Positions 13,629-22,532 of a stretch of DNA of 64,000 nucleotides are shown here, piece by piece. A program made the translations under genes and the position numbers. Origin of the DNA: Mycobacterium decipiens (GTDB lineage: Bacteria; Actinomycetota; Actinomycetes; Mycobacteriales; Mycobacteriaceae); assembly GCF_963853665.1 (NCBI RefSeq), contig NZ_OY970459.1:1488001-1552000 (forward strand), read 5' to 3'. The notes beneath the pieces were generated by a model, which was not told the origin of the DNA, made no database searches, and saw only the letters and a program-made list of their open reading frames with translations. Position 1 is the first letter of the stretch, and the number at the start of each line of letters is the position of its first letter.

Positions 13629-13681
13629 AGCAGACGCAGAATCGCGCAATATCACGGATATTGCGCGATTCTGCGTCTGCT
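13629..13681. terminator. 25-bp perfect inverted repeat with 3-nt loop
   Basis: Bases 13629-13653 are the exact reverse complement of 13657-13681, separated by ACG. The arm contains GCAGACGCAGAATCGCGC. It lies 28 bp after the serB2 stop and 62 bp before the next gene. It can form a very stable hairpin in RNA and a cruciform in DNA. I recall related GCAGACGCA..ATCGC hairpins in other mycobacterial intergenic regions, so this may be a dispersed element used as a terminator; that is from memory. Confidence 0.6.
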
Positions 13682-13743
13682 GACCGGGCCGGAGGGGATG
13701 ACCCGGCAGCCGTGGCGGCCTCGCGGTACGGCACGATGGTCGA

Positions 13744-14598
13744 GTGCTCGAAGCGGGCCCCGAAAACGGTATCGACGCGGCCGACCCCGATCTGCTTATC
13801 GACTTGCGAAGTGTTTCGCTACGTCGCGATGGGCGGGTTTTGGTCGGGCCGCTGGATTGGGCGGTCGAACTCGACGAACGCTGGGTGATCATCGGCCCCA
13901 ACGGGGCCGGCAAGACGTCGTTGCTGCGCATTGCCGCGGCGGCGGAGCATCCGTCGTCGGGCGTGGCCATTGTGCTCGGTGAGCGGCTGGGCCGGGTTGA
14001 CGTTTCGGAGCTGCGCGCCCGGATCGGGCTGAGTTCCTCGGCGCTGGCGGAGCGGGTGCCCGGCGACGAACTGGTCCGCGATCTCGTCGTCTCCGCCGGC
14101 TACGCGGTGTTGGGCCGGTGGCGCGAGCGCTACGAGGACGTCGACTACCACCGCGCGATCGACATGCTGGAGAGCCTGGGAGCCGAGCATCTGGCCGACC
14201 GCACCTACGGAACGCTGTCGGAGGGCGAGCGCAAGCGGGTGCTGATTGCCCGGGCCTTGATGACCGATCCAGAGCTGCTGTTGCTCGACGAACCCGCCGC
14301 CGGCCTGGACCTGGGCGGCCGGGAGGAATTGGTGGCCCGGCTGGCCGACCTGGCCGCCGACCCCGACGCACCCGCGCTGGTTCTGGTCACCCACCACGTG
14401 GAGGAGGTTCCGCCCGGCTTCAGCCATTGCCTGCTGCTGTCGGAGGCGCGGGTGGTCGCCGCGGGCTTGCTGCCCGACGTGCTGACCGCCGAGAACCTGT
14501 CCACCGCGTTTGGCCAGGAGATCACTTTGGACCAGGCCGACGGGCGATATTTCGCCCGTCGGGTTCGCACCCGAGCAGCCCACCGGAGGCGGTCATGA
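13744..14598 (+). CDS. ABC transporter ATP-binding protein
   Basis: A 284-residue ATPase with Walker A GPNGAGKTS (about residue 53), signature LSEGERKRV, Walker B LLLLDEPAAGLD and switch His in VTHHVEEV. It resembles the molybdate/iron-type ATPases with the insert GVAIVLGERLGRVD. No permease is adjacent, so the partner and substrate are unknown. It is translationally coupled to the Nudix gene by an ATGA overlap (14595-14598). Confidence 0.85.
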   Translation: MLEAGPENGIDAADPDLLIDLRSVSLRRDGRVLVGPLDWAVELDERWVIIGPNGAGKTSLLRIAAAAEHPSSGVAIVLGERLGRVDVSELRARIGLSSSALAERVPGDELVRDLVVSAGYAVLGRWRERYEDVDYHRAIDMLESLGAEHLADRTYGTLSEGERKRVLIARALMTDPELLLLDEPAAGLDLGGREELVARLADLAADPDAPALVLVTHHVEEVPPGFSHCLLLSEARVVAAGLLPDVLTAENLSTAFGQEITLDQADGRYFARRVRTRAAHRRRS

Positions 14599-15446
14599 AT
14601 ACACCTCGCGAGCCATTGGCACCCCCGCTAGCACCGCGGCCGGCGGCGACGGTGATGCTGGTCCGCGACACCGCGGACAGTTCGGCGGGCCTGGCCGTCT
14701 TCCTGATGCGCAGGCACTCCGCGATGGATTTCGCCGCCGGGGTGATGGTGTTTCCCGGCGGGGGAGTCGATGACCGCGACCGCAATGCAGACCTGGGTCG
14801 GCTGGGGGCCTGGGCCGGTCCGCCACCGCAGTGGTGGGCGCAGCGGTTCGGCATCGAGCCCGATCTCGCCGAAGCGTTGGTCTGCGCCGCGGCCCGCGAG
14901 ACGTTCGAGGAATCCGGGGTGCTGTTCGCCGGCCCGGTCGACGACCCGGGCGGCATCGTCGGCGATGCCTCCGTGTACGCCGACGCCCGCCACGCCCTGG
15001 CCGACCGCACGCTGTCGTTCGCGGACTTCCTGCAACGGGAAAACCTGGTGCTGCGATCCGACCTGCTACGTCCCTGGGCCAATTGGGTCACCCCGGAGGC
15101 CGAACTGACCCGCCGCTACGACACCTATTTCTTTGTGGGGGCGCTACCCGAAGGCCAGCGCGCCGACGGCGAGAACACCGAATCCGACCGCGCCGACTGG
15201 ATGTTGCCGGCCGACGCCATCGACGACTTCGCGGCGGGGCGCAACTTCCTGCTGCCGCCGACCTGGACGCAGCTGGACGCGCTGGCCGGCCGCACCGTCG
15301 CCGATGTGCTGGCCGTCGAGCGCCGGATCGTTGCGGTGCAGCCGCACCTGGCGCGCCACGGCGACAACTGGGAGATCGAGTTCTTCGATTCCGACCGCTA
15401 CAACCAGGCACGGATATCCGGCGGTTCCACCGGGTGGCCGTTATGA
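14595..15446 (+). CDS. Nudix hydrolase-family protein
   Basis: A 283-residue protein. The Nudix box is recognisable, split by an insertion: [13 protein letters not shown] near residue 52 and [13 protein letters not shown] near residue 98, which supplies the R-E-x2-E-E metal site. This long-insert arrangement is like the NUDT19/RP2 type that cleaves CoA derivatives; that assignment is inferred. It overlaps the ABC gene upstream and echA17 downstream, each by an ATGA, so the three are one operon. Confidence 0.8.
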   Translation: MNTPREPLAPPLAPRPAATVMLVRDTADSSAGLAVFLMRRHSAMDFAAGVMVFPGGGVDDRDRNADLGRLGAWAGPPPQWWAQRFGIEPDLAEALVCAAARETFEESGVLFAGPVDDPGGIVGDASVYADARHALADRTLSFADFLQRENLVLRSDLLRPWANWVTPEAELTRRYDTYFFVGALPEGQRADGENTESDRADWMLPADAIDDFAAGRNFLLPPTWTQLDALAGRTVADVLAVERRIVAVQPHLARHGDNWEIEFFDSDRYNQARISGGSTGWPL

Positions 15447-16231
15447 CGGCTTCGGTGAGTGAATTCGTCCGCGTCGTGGTTAGTGACGGCTCGCAGGATC
15501 CCGGCCTGGCCATGCTGCTCCTGTCGCGACCACCCACCAACGCGATGACCCGCCAGGTGTACCGGGAAATCATCGCTGCGGCCGACGAGCTGGGGCGACG
15601 TGACGATGTCGCCGCGGTGATCCTGTTCGGCGGCCACGAAATCTTTTCCGCCGGCGACGACATGCCCGAACTGCGCACCCTGACCCCGCCGGAGGCCGAC
15701 ACCGCTGCCCGGGTCCGGCGCGAGGCCGTTGACGCCGTCGCGGCCATCCCGAAGCCAACCGTGGCCGCCATCACCGGGTACGCGCTGGGTGCTGGCCTCA
15801 CATTGGCTCTGGCTGCCGACTGGCGGGTCGGCGGCGACAACGTGAAATTCGGTGCGACCGAGATCCTGGCCGGCCTGATCCCCAGCGGCGGCGGAATGGC
15901 CCGGCTGACCCGGGCGGCCGGGCCGAGCAGAGCCAAGGAACTGGTGTTCAGCGGGCGCTTCTTCGACGCCGAGGAGGCCTTGGCGCTGGGCCTAATCGAC
16001 GACATGGTCGCCCCCGACGACGTCTACGATGCCGCGCTGGCGTGGGCGAGACGCTTCCTGGACGCACCGCGGCATGCGCTGGCCGCGGCAAAGGCCGGTA
16101 TCAACGCCGTTTTCGAAGACGTATCCGAGCTGGAACCGGCCGAGCGCATCGCCGCCGAGCGTCGGCGCTATATCGAAGTGTTCGCCGCTGGTCACGGAGC
16201 TGGCGGCGAAGGTGATTGGGCCGGTCGTTAG
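15443..16231 (+). CDS. echA17: Enoyl-CoA hydratase/isomerase family protein
   Basis: A 262-residue crotonase-fold protein. The oxyanion-hole segments are [16 protein letters not shown] (about residue 62) and [23 protein letters not shown] (about residues 112-134). [27 protein letters not shown] follows. It probably hydrates 2-enoyl-CoA in fatty-acid oxidation, but crotonases vary and one catalytic Glu position is not clear. The symbol follows the syntenic M. tuberculosis gene. The ATG at 15443 overlaps the Nudix stop. Confidence 0.85.
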   Translation: MTASVSEFVRVVVSDGSQDPGLAMLLLSRPPTNAMTRQVYREIIAAADELGRRDDVAAVILFGGHEIFSAGDDMPELRTLTPPEADTAARVRREAVDAVAAIPKPTVAAITGYALGAGLTLALAADWRVGGDNVKFGATEILAGLIPSGGGMARLTRAAGPSRAKELVFSGRFFDAEEALALGLIDDMVAPDDVYDAALAWARRFLDAPRHALAAAKAGINAVFEDVSELEPAERIAAERRRYIEVFAAGHGAGGEGDWAGR

Positions 16232-16241
16232 GCTGCCCTGC

Positions 16242-17225
16242 ATGACGAGGAGTCCGAACATCCCCGCTGACGCCGTTCCCAATCCACACGCCACGGCCGA
16301 ACAGGTGGCCGCGGCTCGGCATGACAGCAAGCTCGCCCAGGTGCTCTACCACGACTGGGAAGCCGAGAGCTACGACGAGAAGTGGTCGATCTCCTACGAC
16401 CAGCGTTGCGTCGACTACGCCCGCGGCCGGTTCGACGCAATCGTGCCCGATGAGGTGATCGCCGAGCTGCCCTACGACCGCGCCCTGGAACTGGGCTGTG
16501 GAACCGGATTCTTCCTGCTCAACCTGATCCAGGCCGGCGTTGCCCGGCGCGGGTCGGTCACCGATCTTTCACCCGGCATGGTCAAGGTTGCCACCCGCAA
16601 CGGGCAGTCATTGGGGCTGGACATCGACGGTCGAGTCGCCGATGCCGAGGGCATCCCCTACGACGACAACACTTTCGACCTGGTGGTCGGACATGCGGTT
16701 CTGCATCACATTCCGGACGTCGAGTTGTCGCTGCGGGAGGTGATCCGGGTGCTGCGGCCGGGCGGCCGGTTCGTCTTCGCCGGCGAGCCGACCACCGTCG
16801 GCAACGGTTATGCGCGCGCGCTGGCGGACCTGACCTGGAACCTCACCATCCGGGCGGTGAAGCTGCCGGGGCTGGGCAGCTGGCGCCGACCGCAGGCCGA
16901 GATCGACGAAAACTCGCGGGCGGCGGCACTGGAGTGGGTGGTCGACCTGCATACCTTCTCGCCGCGCGACCTGGAGCGGATGGCCACCAATGCGGGCGCG
17001 GTACAGGTTGAGACCGCCAGCGAAGAGTTCACCGCCGCGATGCTTGGCTGGCCGCTTCGCACCTTCGAGTCGACGGTGCCGCCAGGAAAGCTCGGCTGGG
17101 GCTGGGCGCGGTTCGCGTTTACCAGCTGGAAGACGCTGGGCTGGGTGGACGCCAACGTGTGGCGTCACGTGGTGCCGAAGGGCTGGTTTTACAACGTGAT
17201 TGTCACCGGGGTCAAGCCGTCCTGA
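16242..17225 (+). CDS. SAM-dependent methyltransferase, class I
   Basis: A 327-residue protein with motif I ALELGCGTGFFLLNLI (about residue 81), DLSPGMVKVA, and the post-motif VVGHAVLHHIPDVELSLREVIRVLRPGGRFVFAGEP typical of UbiE/Methyltransf_11. The substrate is unknown. TAGGCT at 16229-16234 lies 7 bp before the ATG, so a leaderless transcript is likely even though echA17 ends only 10 bp upstream. Position close to the MGLP genes makes a lipid or glycan substrate possible; that is inference. Confidence 0.82.
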   Translation: MTRSPNIPADAVPNPHATAEQVAAARHDSKLAQVLYHDWEAESYDEKWSISYDQRCVDYARGRFDAIVPDEVIAELPYDRALELGCGTGFFLLNLIQAGVARRGSVTDLSPGMVKVATRNGQSLGLDIDGRVADAEGIPYDDNTFDLVVGHAVLHHIPDVELSLREVIRVLRPGGRFVFAGEPTTVGNGYARALADLTWNLTIRAVKLPGLGSWRRPQAEIDENSRAAALEWVVDLHTFSPRDLERMATNAGAVQVETASEEFTAAMLGWPLRTFESTVPPGKLGWGWARFAFTSWKTLGWVDANVWRHVVPKGWFYNVIVTGVKPS

Positions 17226-18427
17226 GTGTCGGCCTCACTTTTACCACCGACGACGTCGGTTATCTGCGCTCGGAATCGGGTGCCGCCGCGCTCGCGGCGG
17301 TCGCAGCATTCGAGCTGACGGATGCCACTCGCATCGCCGATATCGCCGCGGTGCGTGCTCGGTTCGGCGATCGGGCGCCGTGGCTGGTGGAGACGACGCT
17401 GCTGCGCCGCCGCGCGTCCGGCAAGCTGGGCGAGCTGTGCCCGAACCTTGAGGTGGCGCAGTGGCTGTTCACCGATGAGGCGCTGCAGCAAGCTACCGCG
17501 GCGCCGGTTGCCTTGCACCGGGCCGGGCGACTGGCCGGTCGGGTGGTGCACGACGCGACCTGTTCCATCGGCACCGAGATGGCCGCACTGCGCGGCTCGG
17601 CGGCCCGAACGATCGGCAGCGATATCGACCCGGTGCGGCTGGCCATGGCGCGGCACAACCTGGGCGCCCTGGGAATGGAAGCCGACCTGTGCCGCGCCGA
17701 TGCGCTGCATCCGGTGACCCGTGACGCGGCCGTCGTCGTCGACCCCGCGCGTCGCAGCAGCGGGCGACGACGCTTCCGTCCGGCCGATTACCAGCCCGGC
17801 CTGGGCCCACTACTGGACTGCTATCGCGGCCGTGATCTGGTCGTCAAGTGCGCGCCAGGAATCGATTTCGAGCAGGTAGGCCGGCTCGGTTTCGATGGCG
17901 AGATCGAGGTGGTCTCATACCGCGGTGCGGTTCGGGAAGCGTGTCTGTGGTCGGCCGGGTTGGCCGGGTCGGGTGTGCGCCGTCGGGCCAGCATTCTGGA
18001 CTCCGGTGAACAAATCAGCGATGCCGAGCCCGACGGCTGCCCGGTGCGGCCCGCCGGGCGCTGGATCGTCGACCCCGATGGCGCCGTCGTGCGGGCCGGC
18101 CTGGTCCGCCACTACGGTGCCCGGCACGGGCTGTGGCAGCTCGATCCCGACATCGCCTACCTGTCCGGTGACCGGCTGCCGCCGGCGGTGCGCGGCTTCG
18201 AGGTGCTCGAGCAACTGGCCTTCGACGAGCGCAGGCTGCGTCAGGTGCTGGCGGCGCTGGATTGCGGGGCGGCCGAAATTCTGGTGCGCGGCGTAGGAGT
18301 CGACCCCGATGTCCTGCGGCGACGGCTCCGGCCGCGGGGCAGCCGGTCGCTGTCGGTGGTTATCACCCGCATCGGTTCCGGGTCATCCAGCCGCGCGACG
18401 GCCTATGTGTGTCGGTCGTCGCGGTAG
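17159..18427 (+). CDS. THUMP-like SAM-dependent methyltransferase family protein
   Basis: A class I methyltransferase-like protein of up to 422 residues. The N-terminal YLRSESGAAALAAVAAFELTDATRI is conserved in actinobacterial relatives. Motif I is DATCSIGTEMAAL, then GSDIDPVRLAMARHNLG; VVVDPARRSSGRRRF is the catalytic-type DPxR motif. The start is uncertain. The GTG at 17159 overlaps the previous gene by 67 bp. The next in-frame GTG (17351) would cut off the conserved YLRS segment. A CTG at 17222 is also possible. From memory, the H37Rv annotation (358 aa) uses the later start. Confidence 0.75.
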   Translation: MASRGAEGLVLQRDCHRGQAVLSVGLTFTTDDVGYLRSESGAAALAAVAAFELTDATRIADIAAVRARFGDRAPWLVETTLLRRRASGKLGELCPNLEVAQWLFTDEALQQATAAPVALHRAGRLAGRVVHDATCSIGTEMAALRGSAARTIGSDIDPVRLAMARHNLGALGMEADLCRADALHPVTRDAAVVVDPARRSSGRRRFRPADYQPGLGPLLDCYRGRDLVVKCAPGIDFEQVGRLGFDGEIEVVSYRGAVREACLWSAGLAGSGVRRRASILDSGEQISDAEPDGCPVRPAGRWIVDPDGAVVRAGLVRHYGARHGLWQLDPDIAYLSGDRLPPAVRGFEVLEQLAFDERRLRQVLAALDCGAAEILVRGVGVDPDVLRRRLRPRGSRSLSVVITRIGSGSSSRATAYVCRSSR

Positions 18428-18501
18428 CGACACGGGTACGCTGGCGGCGGTCACCAATTCCCCCGCCCCGCCTTTCTTCGGTCTGCGAGGACGATTAGAC
18501 G

Positions 18502-19185
18502 ATGCGCTATCTGATAGCGACCGCTGTGCTCAGCGCTGCGGTCCTGGTGGGCTGGCCGGCGTACGCCGCGCCGCCGACATGCGACAGCCTGGGCGGCAGT
18601 CTCGAGGCCGCCCAGATCTGCCATATACACGCCTCTGGCCCCAAGTACACGCTGGATATAGCGTTTCCGGTCGACTATCCCGACCAGCAGGCGCTGACCG
18701 ACTACATCACCCGAAACCGAGACGGGTTCGTCACCGTTGCGAAGGGGTCCCCGCAGCGTGACCAGCCGTACCAAATGGATGCCACCGTTGAACAGCACAG
18801 TGCCGGCCAGCCGCCCCACAACACCCGCAGCGTGGTGCTCAAGCTTTTCCAGGACCTCGGTGGGGCCCATCCGTCCACCTGGTACAAGGCCTTCAACTAC
18901 AACCTCGGCACCAAGCAGCCCATCACCTTCGACACGCTGTTCGCACCCGGGACCACGCCGCTGGACACCATCTACCCGATCGTCCAGCGCGACCTGGAAC
19001 GTCAGACCGGGTTGGGTATCACGATATTGCCGTCGAGCGGGCTCGACCCGTCCCACTACCAGAACTTTGCCATCACCGACGACAATCTGATCTTCTACTT
19101 CGCCCAGGGTGAGCTGCTGCCGTCGTTCGCCGGCGCGTGCCAAGCCCAGGTGCCGCGTAGCGCCATCCCGCCCCTGGCGCTGTGA
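18502..19185 (+). CDS. Secreted protein, TB22.2-like (RsiV/DUF3298-related)
   Basis: A 227-residue exported protein. Residues 1-22 are a signal peptide that ends in AYA before APPTCDSLGG. The mature part has ALTDYITRNRDGFV, NYNLGTKQPITFDTLFAPGT and ITDDNLIFYFAQGELLPSFAG, the layout of DUF3298/RsiV-like secreted proteins. It matches the M. tuberculosis secreted antigen TB22.2 in length. Function is unknown. It ends 4 bp before the end of the convergent beta-propeller gene. Confidence 0.8.
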   Translation: MRYLIATAVLSAAVLVGWPAYAAPPTCDSLGGSLEAAQICHIHASGPKYTLDIAFPVDYPDQQALTDYITRNRDGFVTVAKGSPQRDQPYQMDATVEQHSAGQPPHNTRSVVLKLFQDLGGAHPSTWYKAFNYNLGTKQPITFDTLFAPGTTPLDTIYPIVQRDLERQTGLGITILPSSGLDPSHYQNFAITDDNLIFYFAQGELLPSFAGACQAQVPRSAIPPLAL

Positions 19186-19189
19186 GCCG

Positions 19190-20482
19190 CTACGCCGGCG
19201 CGAACCCGTAGACCTGGCCGTCGCTGGTGGCGGTCACCACCCGGCGCTCGGTGCCGACCGACACCCCGAGGGGATATCCGGTCGCCCCGGGTAGCGGATA
19301 GCTGTTGACCGTGTGGCCGTTGGCCGGATCGAAGATCAGCAACGACAAACCGGGCCCGCCGTCGTGGGGTGGACCGCCGATTACCGTGTAGCCCACGCCT
19401 GCGCCGGCCAGACTCGACGTCGACAGCGCGGTGACATCGTCGCGTCGCCAGGCCACCTCGGCGTGATCACCGGCATCCCGGAACGCCGCCAGCCGGGTGT
19501 CGGGGCCCCCACCGGACACGATCAGTCCATGTGGGGTGACCGCGGGCGGCGTCTGCGCCAGGAAACCCAGCGGCTGTGACCATTTCACTTTTCCGTCGGC
19601 GGCGTTGAGTGCCCACAGCCGTCGGTCGCGGCCATTGACATAGACGGTCGTTCCGTCGGCGGACAGCACCGGGCTGGCCAGCACGCCGTCGCCGACCGCG
19701 TCGCTGGTCCACTCGCGGGCCAGCTGCTCCCCGTGGTAGTTCAGCCCGACCAGCTCTGCGGCCGGCGCCCCTGGCTGCCAGACGCCGACCACCAGCGTCC
19801 CGTTGACCGCCGAGAAGGCCGGGGCGGCCGCGACCGGGCAGCCCGGCCGGGCCGGCGCGCAGTCGGCCAGCCCGCGCGTCGCATCGGTGGGATCGATACC
19901 GCTCACCAGGTCCACCGGGCTGCCGACCACCATGCCGCGGTGGGTGTCGAACACCAGCAGCTGCCCCAGGTGCGTACTCACGAGCAGGTGGCCGTGCCCC
20001 AGAAACCGCGGGGTGGAGGGCATCCCGATCACCGGCTGGCGCCAGCGCGTCCACTGGGTCGGCGGAAAGGAGACTATTGCTCCGGGCTGGCCCACGTAGA
20101 GGTTGTCGAAGCCGTCGAACAACGGGCCGGCGAAACCGCCGCCCTGAACCAGTCGCACGCACCAACGCTGCCGGCCGTTGTTGTCGTTCTCCCACTCCAT
20201 CAGCGAACAGCCGGCCGGGGTCTGCCCGTTCAGTGCGAGGTAGCCGCGTGAGCTCAGCGCCGGCCCGGCTGCCAAGCTCCCTTGGACCGAACGCGTCCAT
20301 TGCAACGTGAGGTTGGTGGCGCCGCTCGTGCCGGTGTAGCTGCTGTTGGCGGCGTCGCCATATTGCGCGGGCCAGCCTGGCGCGGGGGCCGCCTCAACCC
20401 ATGAGTCGGTATTGCCGCAGCCGCCGAGCCCGACCGTGAGCACAGCTGCCGCAGCGGCGGCAAGGAGACGTCGGGCACGCAC
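19190..20482 (-). CDS. Lipoprotein with PQQ-type beta-propeller repeats
   Basis: A 430-residue exported protein. The N-terminal signal ends in VGLGGC (about residue 22), a lipobox. The body has repeated blade motifs: LYVGQPGAIVSF, GHLLVSTHLGQLLVFD, VYVNGRDRRLWALNAADGKVKWSQPLG and QVYGFAPA. Such propellers bind partners or cofactors outside the membrane; no PQQ-specific residues can be confirmed. It is divergent from the acyltransferase at 20677 and close to MGLP genes. Confidence 0.78.
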   Translation of the reverse strand: MRARRLLAAAAAAVLTVGLGGCGNTDSWVEAAPAPGWPAQYGDAANSSYTGTSGATNLTLQWTRSVQGSLAAGPALSSRGYLALNGQTPAGCSLMEWENDNNGRQRWCVRLVQGGGFAGPLFDGFDNLYVGQPGAIVSFPPTQWTRWRQPVIGMPSTPRFLGHGHLLVSTHLGQLLVFDTHRGMVVGSPVDLVSGIDPTDATRGLADCAPARPGCPVAAAPAFSAVNGTLVVGVWQPGAPAAELVGLNYHGEQLAREWTSDAVGDGVLASPVLSADGTTVYVNGRDRRLWALNAADGKVKWSQPLGFLAQTPPAVTPHGLIVSGGGPDTRLAAFRDAGDHAEVAWRRDDVTALSTSSLAGAGVGYTVIGGPPHDGGPGLSLLIFDPANGHTVNSYPLPGATGYPLGVSVGTERRVVTATSDGQVYGFAPA

Positions 20483-20615
20483 CTTATCCTTTCGCAGGGT
20501 TCCAAAGTTCCTTCCGCTACGCGGGTTCGCTCATGAGCAGCGATCGAGTACAGGTGAGGGTAACCCGTGCGGCTCGCGGGTTGTTGATTGCCCGACTCTC
20601 TCCCGCAAGCGGGCA

Positions 20616-20658
20616 GCACCCCCAGCGTGGGACGCTGTGCGTCCCACGCTGGGGGTGC
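20616..20658. repeat. 18-bp perfect hairpin in the divergent promoter region
   Basis: Bases 20616-20633 (GCACCCCCAGCGTGGGAC) are the exact reverse complement of 20641-20658, with a 7-nt loop. It sits just upstream of a TAGGCT -10 (20663-20668) for the acyltransferase gene, so it is probably DNA-level control, a dispersed repeat, or a terminator for upstream transcription. Confidence 0.6.
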
Positions 20659-20676
20659 ACGTTAGGCTTTCGGCCC

Positions 20677-21414
20677 ATGACGACCATGTGGGGTGCTCCG
20701 CTCCATCGCCGGTGGCGGGGATCGCGGCTGCGCGACCCACGCCAGGCCAGATTTCTTACGTTGGCATCGCTGAGGTGGGTGCTGGCCAACCGCGCCTACA
20801 CCCCGTGGTATCTAGTGCGGTACTGGCGACTGCTGAAGTTCAAGCTGTGCAACCCGCACATCATCACGCGCGGCATGGTGTTTCTCGGCAAGGGTGTCGA
20901 GATTCACGCGACACCGGAGCTGGCGCAGCTGGAGATCGGCCGCTGGGTGCATATCGGGGACAAGAACACGATCCGCGCCCATGAGGGCTCGCTGCGGTTC
21001 GGCGACAAGGTGGTGCTCGGCCGGGACAACGTCATCAACACCTATCTCGACATCGAGATCGGGGATTCGGTGCTGATGGCCGATTGGTGCTACATCTGCG
21101 ATTTCGACCACCGGATGGACGACATCACGATGCCGATCAAGGACCAGGGCATCGTCAAGAGCCCGGTGCGAATCGGACCCGACACCTGGGTCGGAGTGAA
21201 GGTGACTGTGCTGCGTGGCACCTCCATCGGCCGGGGTTGCGTGCTGGGCTCGCATGCGGTGGTCCGCGGCGTTATTCCCGACTATTCGATCGCGGTGGGC
21301 GCGCCGGCCAAAGTGATCAAGAACCGGGAGCTTTCTTGGGAGGCGTCGGCCGCACAGCGCGCCGAGCTGGCCGCCGCCCTGGCCGACATCGAACGCAAGA
21401 AGGCGGCCCACTAG
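20677..21414 (+). CDS. Left-handed beta-helix (hexapeptide) acyltransferase
   Basis: A 245-residue protein with hexapeptide repeats: LEIGRWVHIGDKNTIRAHEG, VVLGRDNVIN, LDIEIGDSVLMADW, then RIGPDTWVGVKVTVLRGTSIGRGCVLGSHAVV and the typical end SIAVGAPAKVIKNRE. CDFDHRMDD holds a likely catalytic His. It transfers an acyl group from CoA. The M. tuberculosis counterpart (Rv3034c) lies in the MGLP cluster, so acylation of methylglucose lipopolysaccharide is a reasonable inference. The ATG at 20677 is 8 bp after TAGGCT, consistent with a leaderless message; an earlier start would run through the hairpin. Confidence 0.8.
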   Translation: MTTMWGAPLHRRWRGSRLRDPRQARFLTLASLRWVLANRAYTPWYLVRYWRLLKFKLCNPHIITRGMVFLGKGVEIHATPELAQLEIGRWVHIGDKNTIRAHEGSLRFGDKVVLGRDNVINTYLDIEIGDSVLMADWCYICDFDHRMDDITMPIKDQGIVKSPVRIGPDTWVGVKVTVLRGTSIGRGCVLGSHAVVRGVIPDYSIAVGAPAKVIKNRELSWEASAAQRAELAAALADIERKKAAH

Positions 21415-21427
21415 CGGCGGCTACCGA

Positions 21428-21808
21428 CTATTTCTGTTCGCTTGCGGCGCGGCCGGCCGGCCGGTTCTTTCTCGTCCAGACGTGCGGCAACTTGCGGAGC
21501 AACCAGATGATGAAGCACAGCGGGTAGTAGGCGGCCGCCGATAGCACTCCGGCGATCATCCACACCGGGTACACGAGAATCAAGCAGAGCTGCAAGACCT
21601 GTTTGATAAGCACCGGGGCACCCTCGGCATGGGACAGAAAGAACCGTGGGCTGGCGATGGCCAGCGGTCTGGTCTGGGTTCGCGTCTCGGCTGCGGCGTG
21701 GGCGGCGGTGCCATCGACGGACACCGGGGCGAGGGTGAGCCGGCGCGGCGACGGTGGGGTCGCGCCGGGGCCCGCCGGTCCGGTCACGGACGATTCGTCG
21801 GTGCTCAT
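21428..21808 (-). CDS. Small membrane protein of unknown function
   Basis: A 126-residue protein. The first 60 residues are polar and Pro/Thr-rich. Residues about 68-105 are strongly hydrophobic (VLIKQVLQLCLILVYPVW and LSAAAYYPLCFIIWLL), probably two membrane segments or a hairpin, and a basic tail follows (RKNRPAGRAASEQK). The ATG at 21808 (MSTDESS) is chosen over an upstream frame because its protein begins with a normal cytosolic segment. It follows the DUF4333 lipoprotein gene on the same strand. Confidence 0.6.
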   Translation of the reverse strand: MSTDESSVTGPAGPGATPPSPRRLTLAPVSVDGTAAHAAAETRTQTRPLAIASPRFFLSHAEGAPVLIKQVLQLCLILVYPVWMIAGVLSAAAYYPLCFIIWLLRKLPHVWTRKNRPAGRAASEQK

Positions 21809-21886
21809 CCGGTGCTCCTCGGGATGTGCGAGTGGGTGCGGCAAGTTCCGGCGTCCGGCTGCCGGGTACCACATTCCAGTGTGGGC

Positions 21887-22435
21887 CTACTGCGGGTGTT
21901 CATCGACCTTGAAATCGAAGTTGACATCGCCGGCGTCGACGGTGGTGACGATCACCGAGATCCCGTACGTTTTGCTGCCGTCGGTCAGTTGACACCGCAG
22001 GGTGGCTCCCTCGACGCCCTTCAGGTTGTCGGGGCAGGTCACCGAATCGGGCCTGGCGCCCACCCGCTGGAACAGTTTGTCGCTGATGATGTTGGCAACC
22101 TGATTCTTGTCGACGGTCTCTACCATGTCGAACTTGACGTCACTGCCCTCGACACTGGTCACGGTGACGTTGACGTTGAACGTCTGGTCCTTGACCTTCA
22201 TCTCGCAATTCAGCTCGGCCCCGACCTTCGCCGGCAGATCGCTCGGGCACGCCACCGAATCGGGCTTGTTGCCGGCGGCATCTGTCATCTTGGCAGTGAT
22301 CTGGCTGGCGACATCGGCCTTGCTCACCGAGTGCGAGCGCGACGTTCCGATTGAACACGAGCAGGCTGTGGCACTGGCGATCAGGGCCGCGGCGGCACCC
22401 GAGAACAGCAGCGTGCGAACGATCGAGTAAGCCAT
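21887..22435 (-). CDS. Lipoprotein with two DUF4333 domains
   Basis: A 182-residue exported protein. The signal sequence ends in SATACSCS (lipobox about residues 21-24). Two copies of the DUF4333 pattern follow: VASQITAKMTDAAGNKPDSVACPSDLPAKVGAELNCEM and VANIISDKLFQRVGARPDSVTCPDNLKGVEGATLRCQL, each with a Cys pair that can form a disulfide. The function is unknown. It matches the 182-residue Rv3033 I recall. It is the last gene before the photolyase block. Confidence 0.8.
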   Translation of the reverse strand: MAYSIVRTLLFSGAAAALIASATACSCSIGTSRSHSVSKADVASQITAKMTDAAGNKPDSVACPSDLPAKVGAELNCEMKVKDQTFNVNVTVTSVEGSDVKFDMVETVDKNQVANIISDKLFQRVGARPDSVTCPDNLKGVEGATLRCQLTDGSKTYGISVIVTTVDAGDVNFDFKVDEHPQ

Positions 22436-22532
22436 GTCGCCCTCCTGGCATCTGCGACTGCGAACTGGCTGATAATTGCATGACAAACAGCTTCGCCGAA
22501 AGCGAATCGATAAACAGTGTCGCACCGCACGC

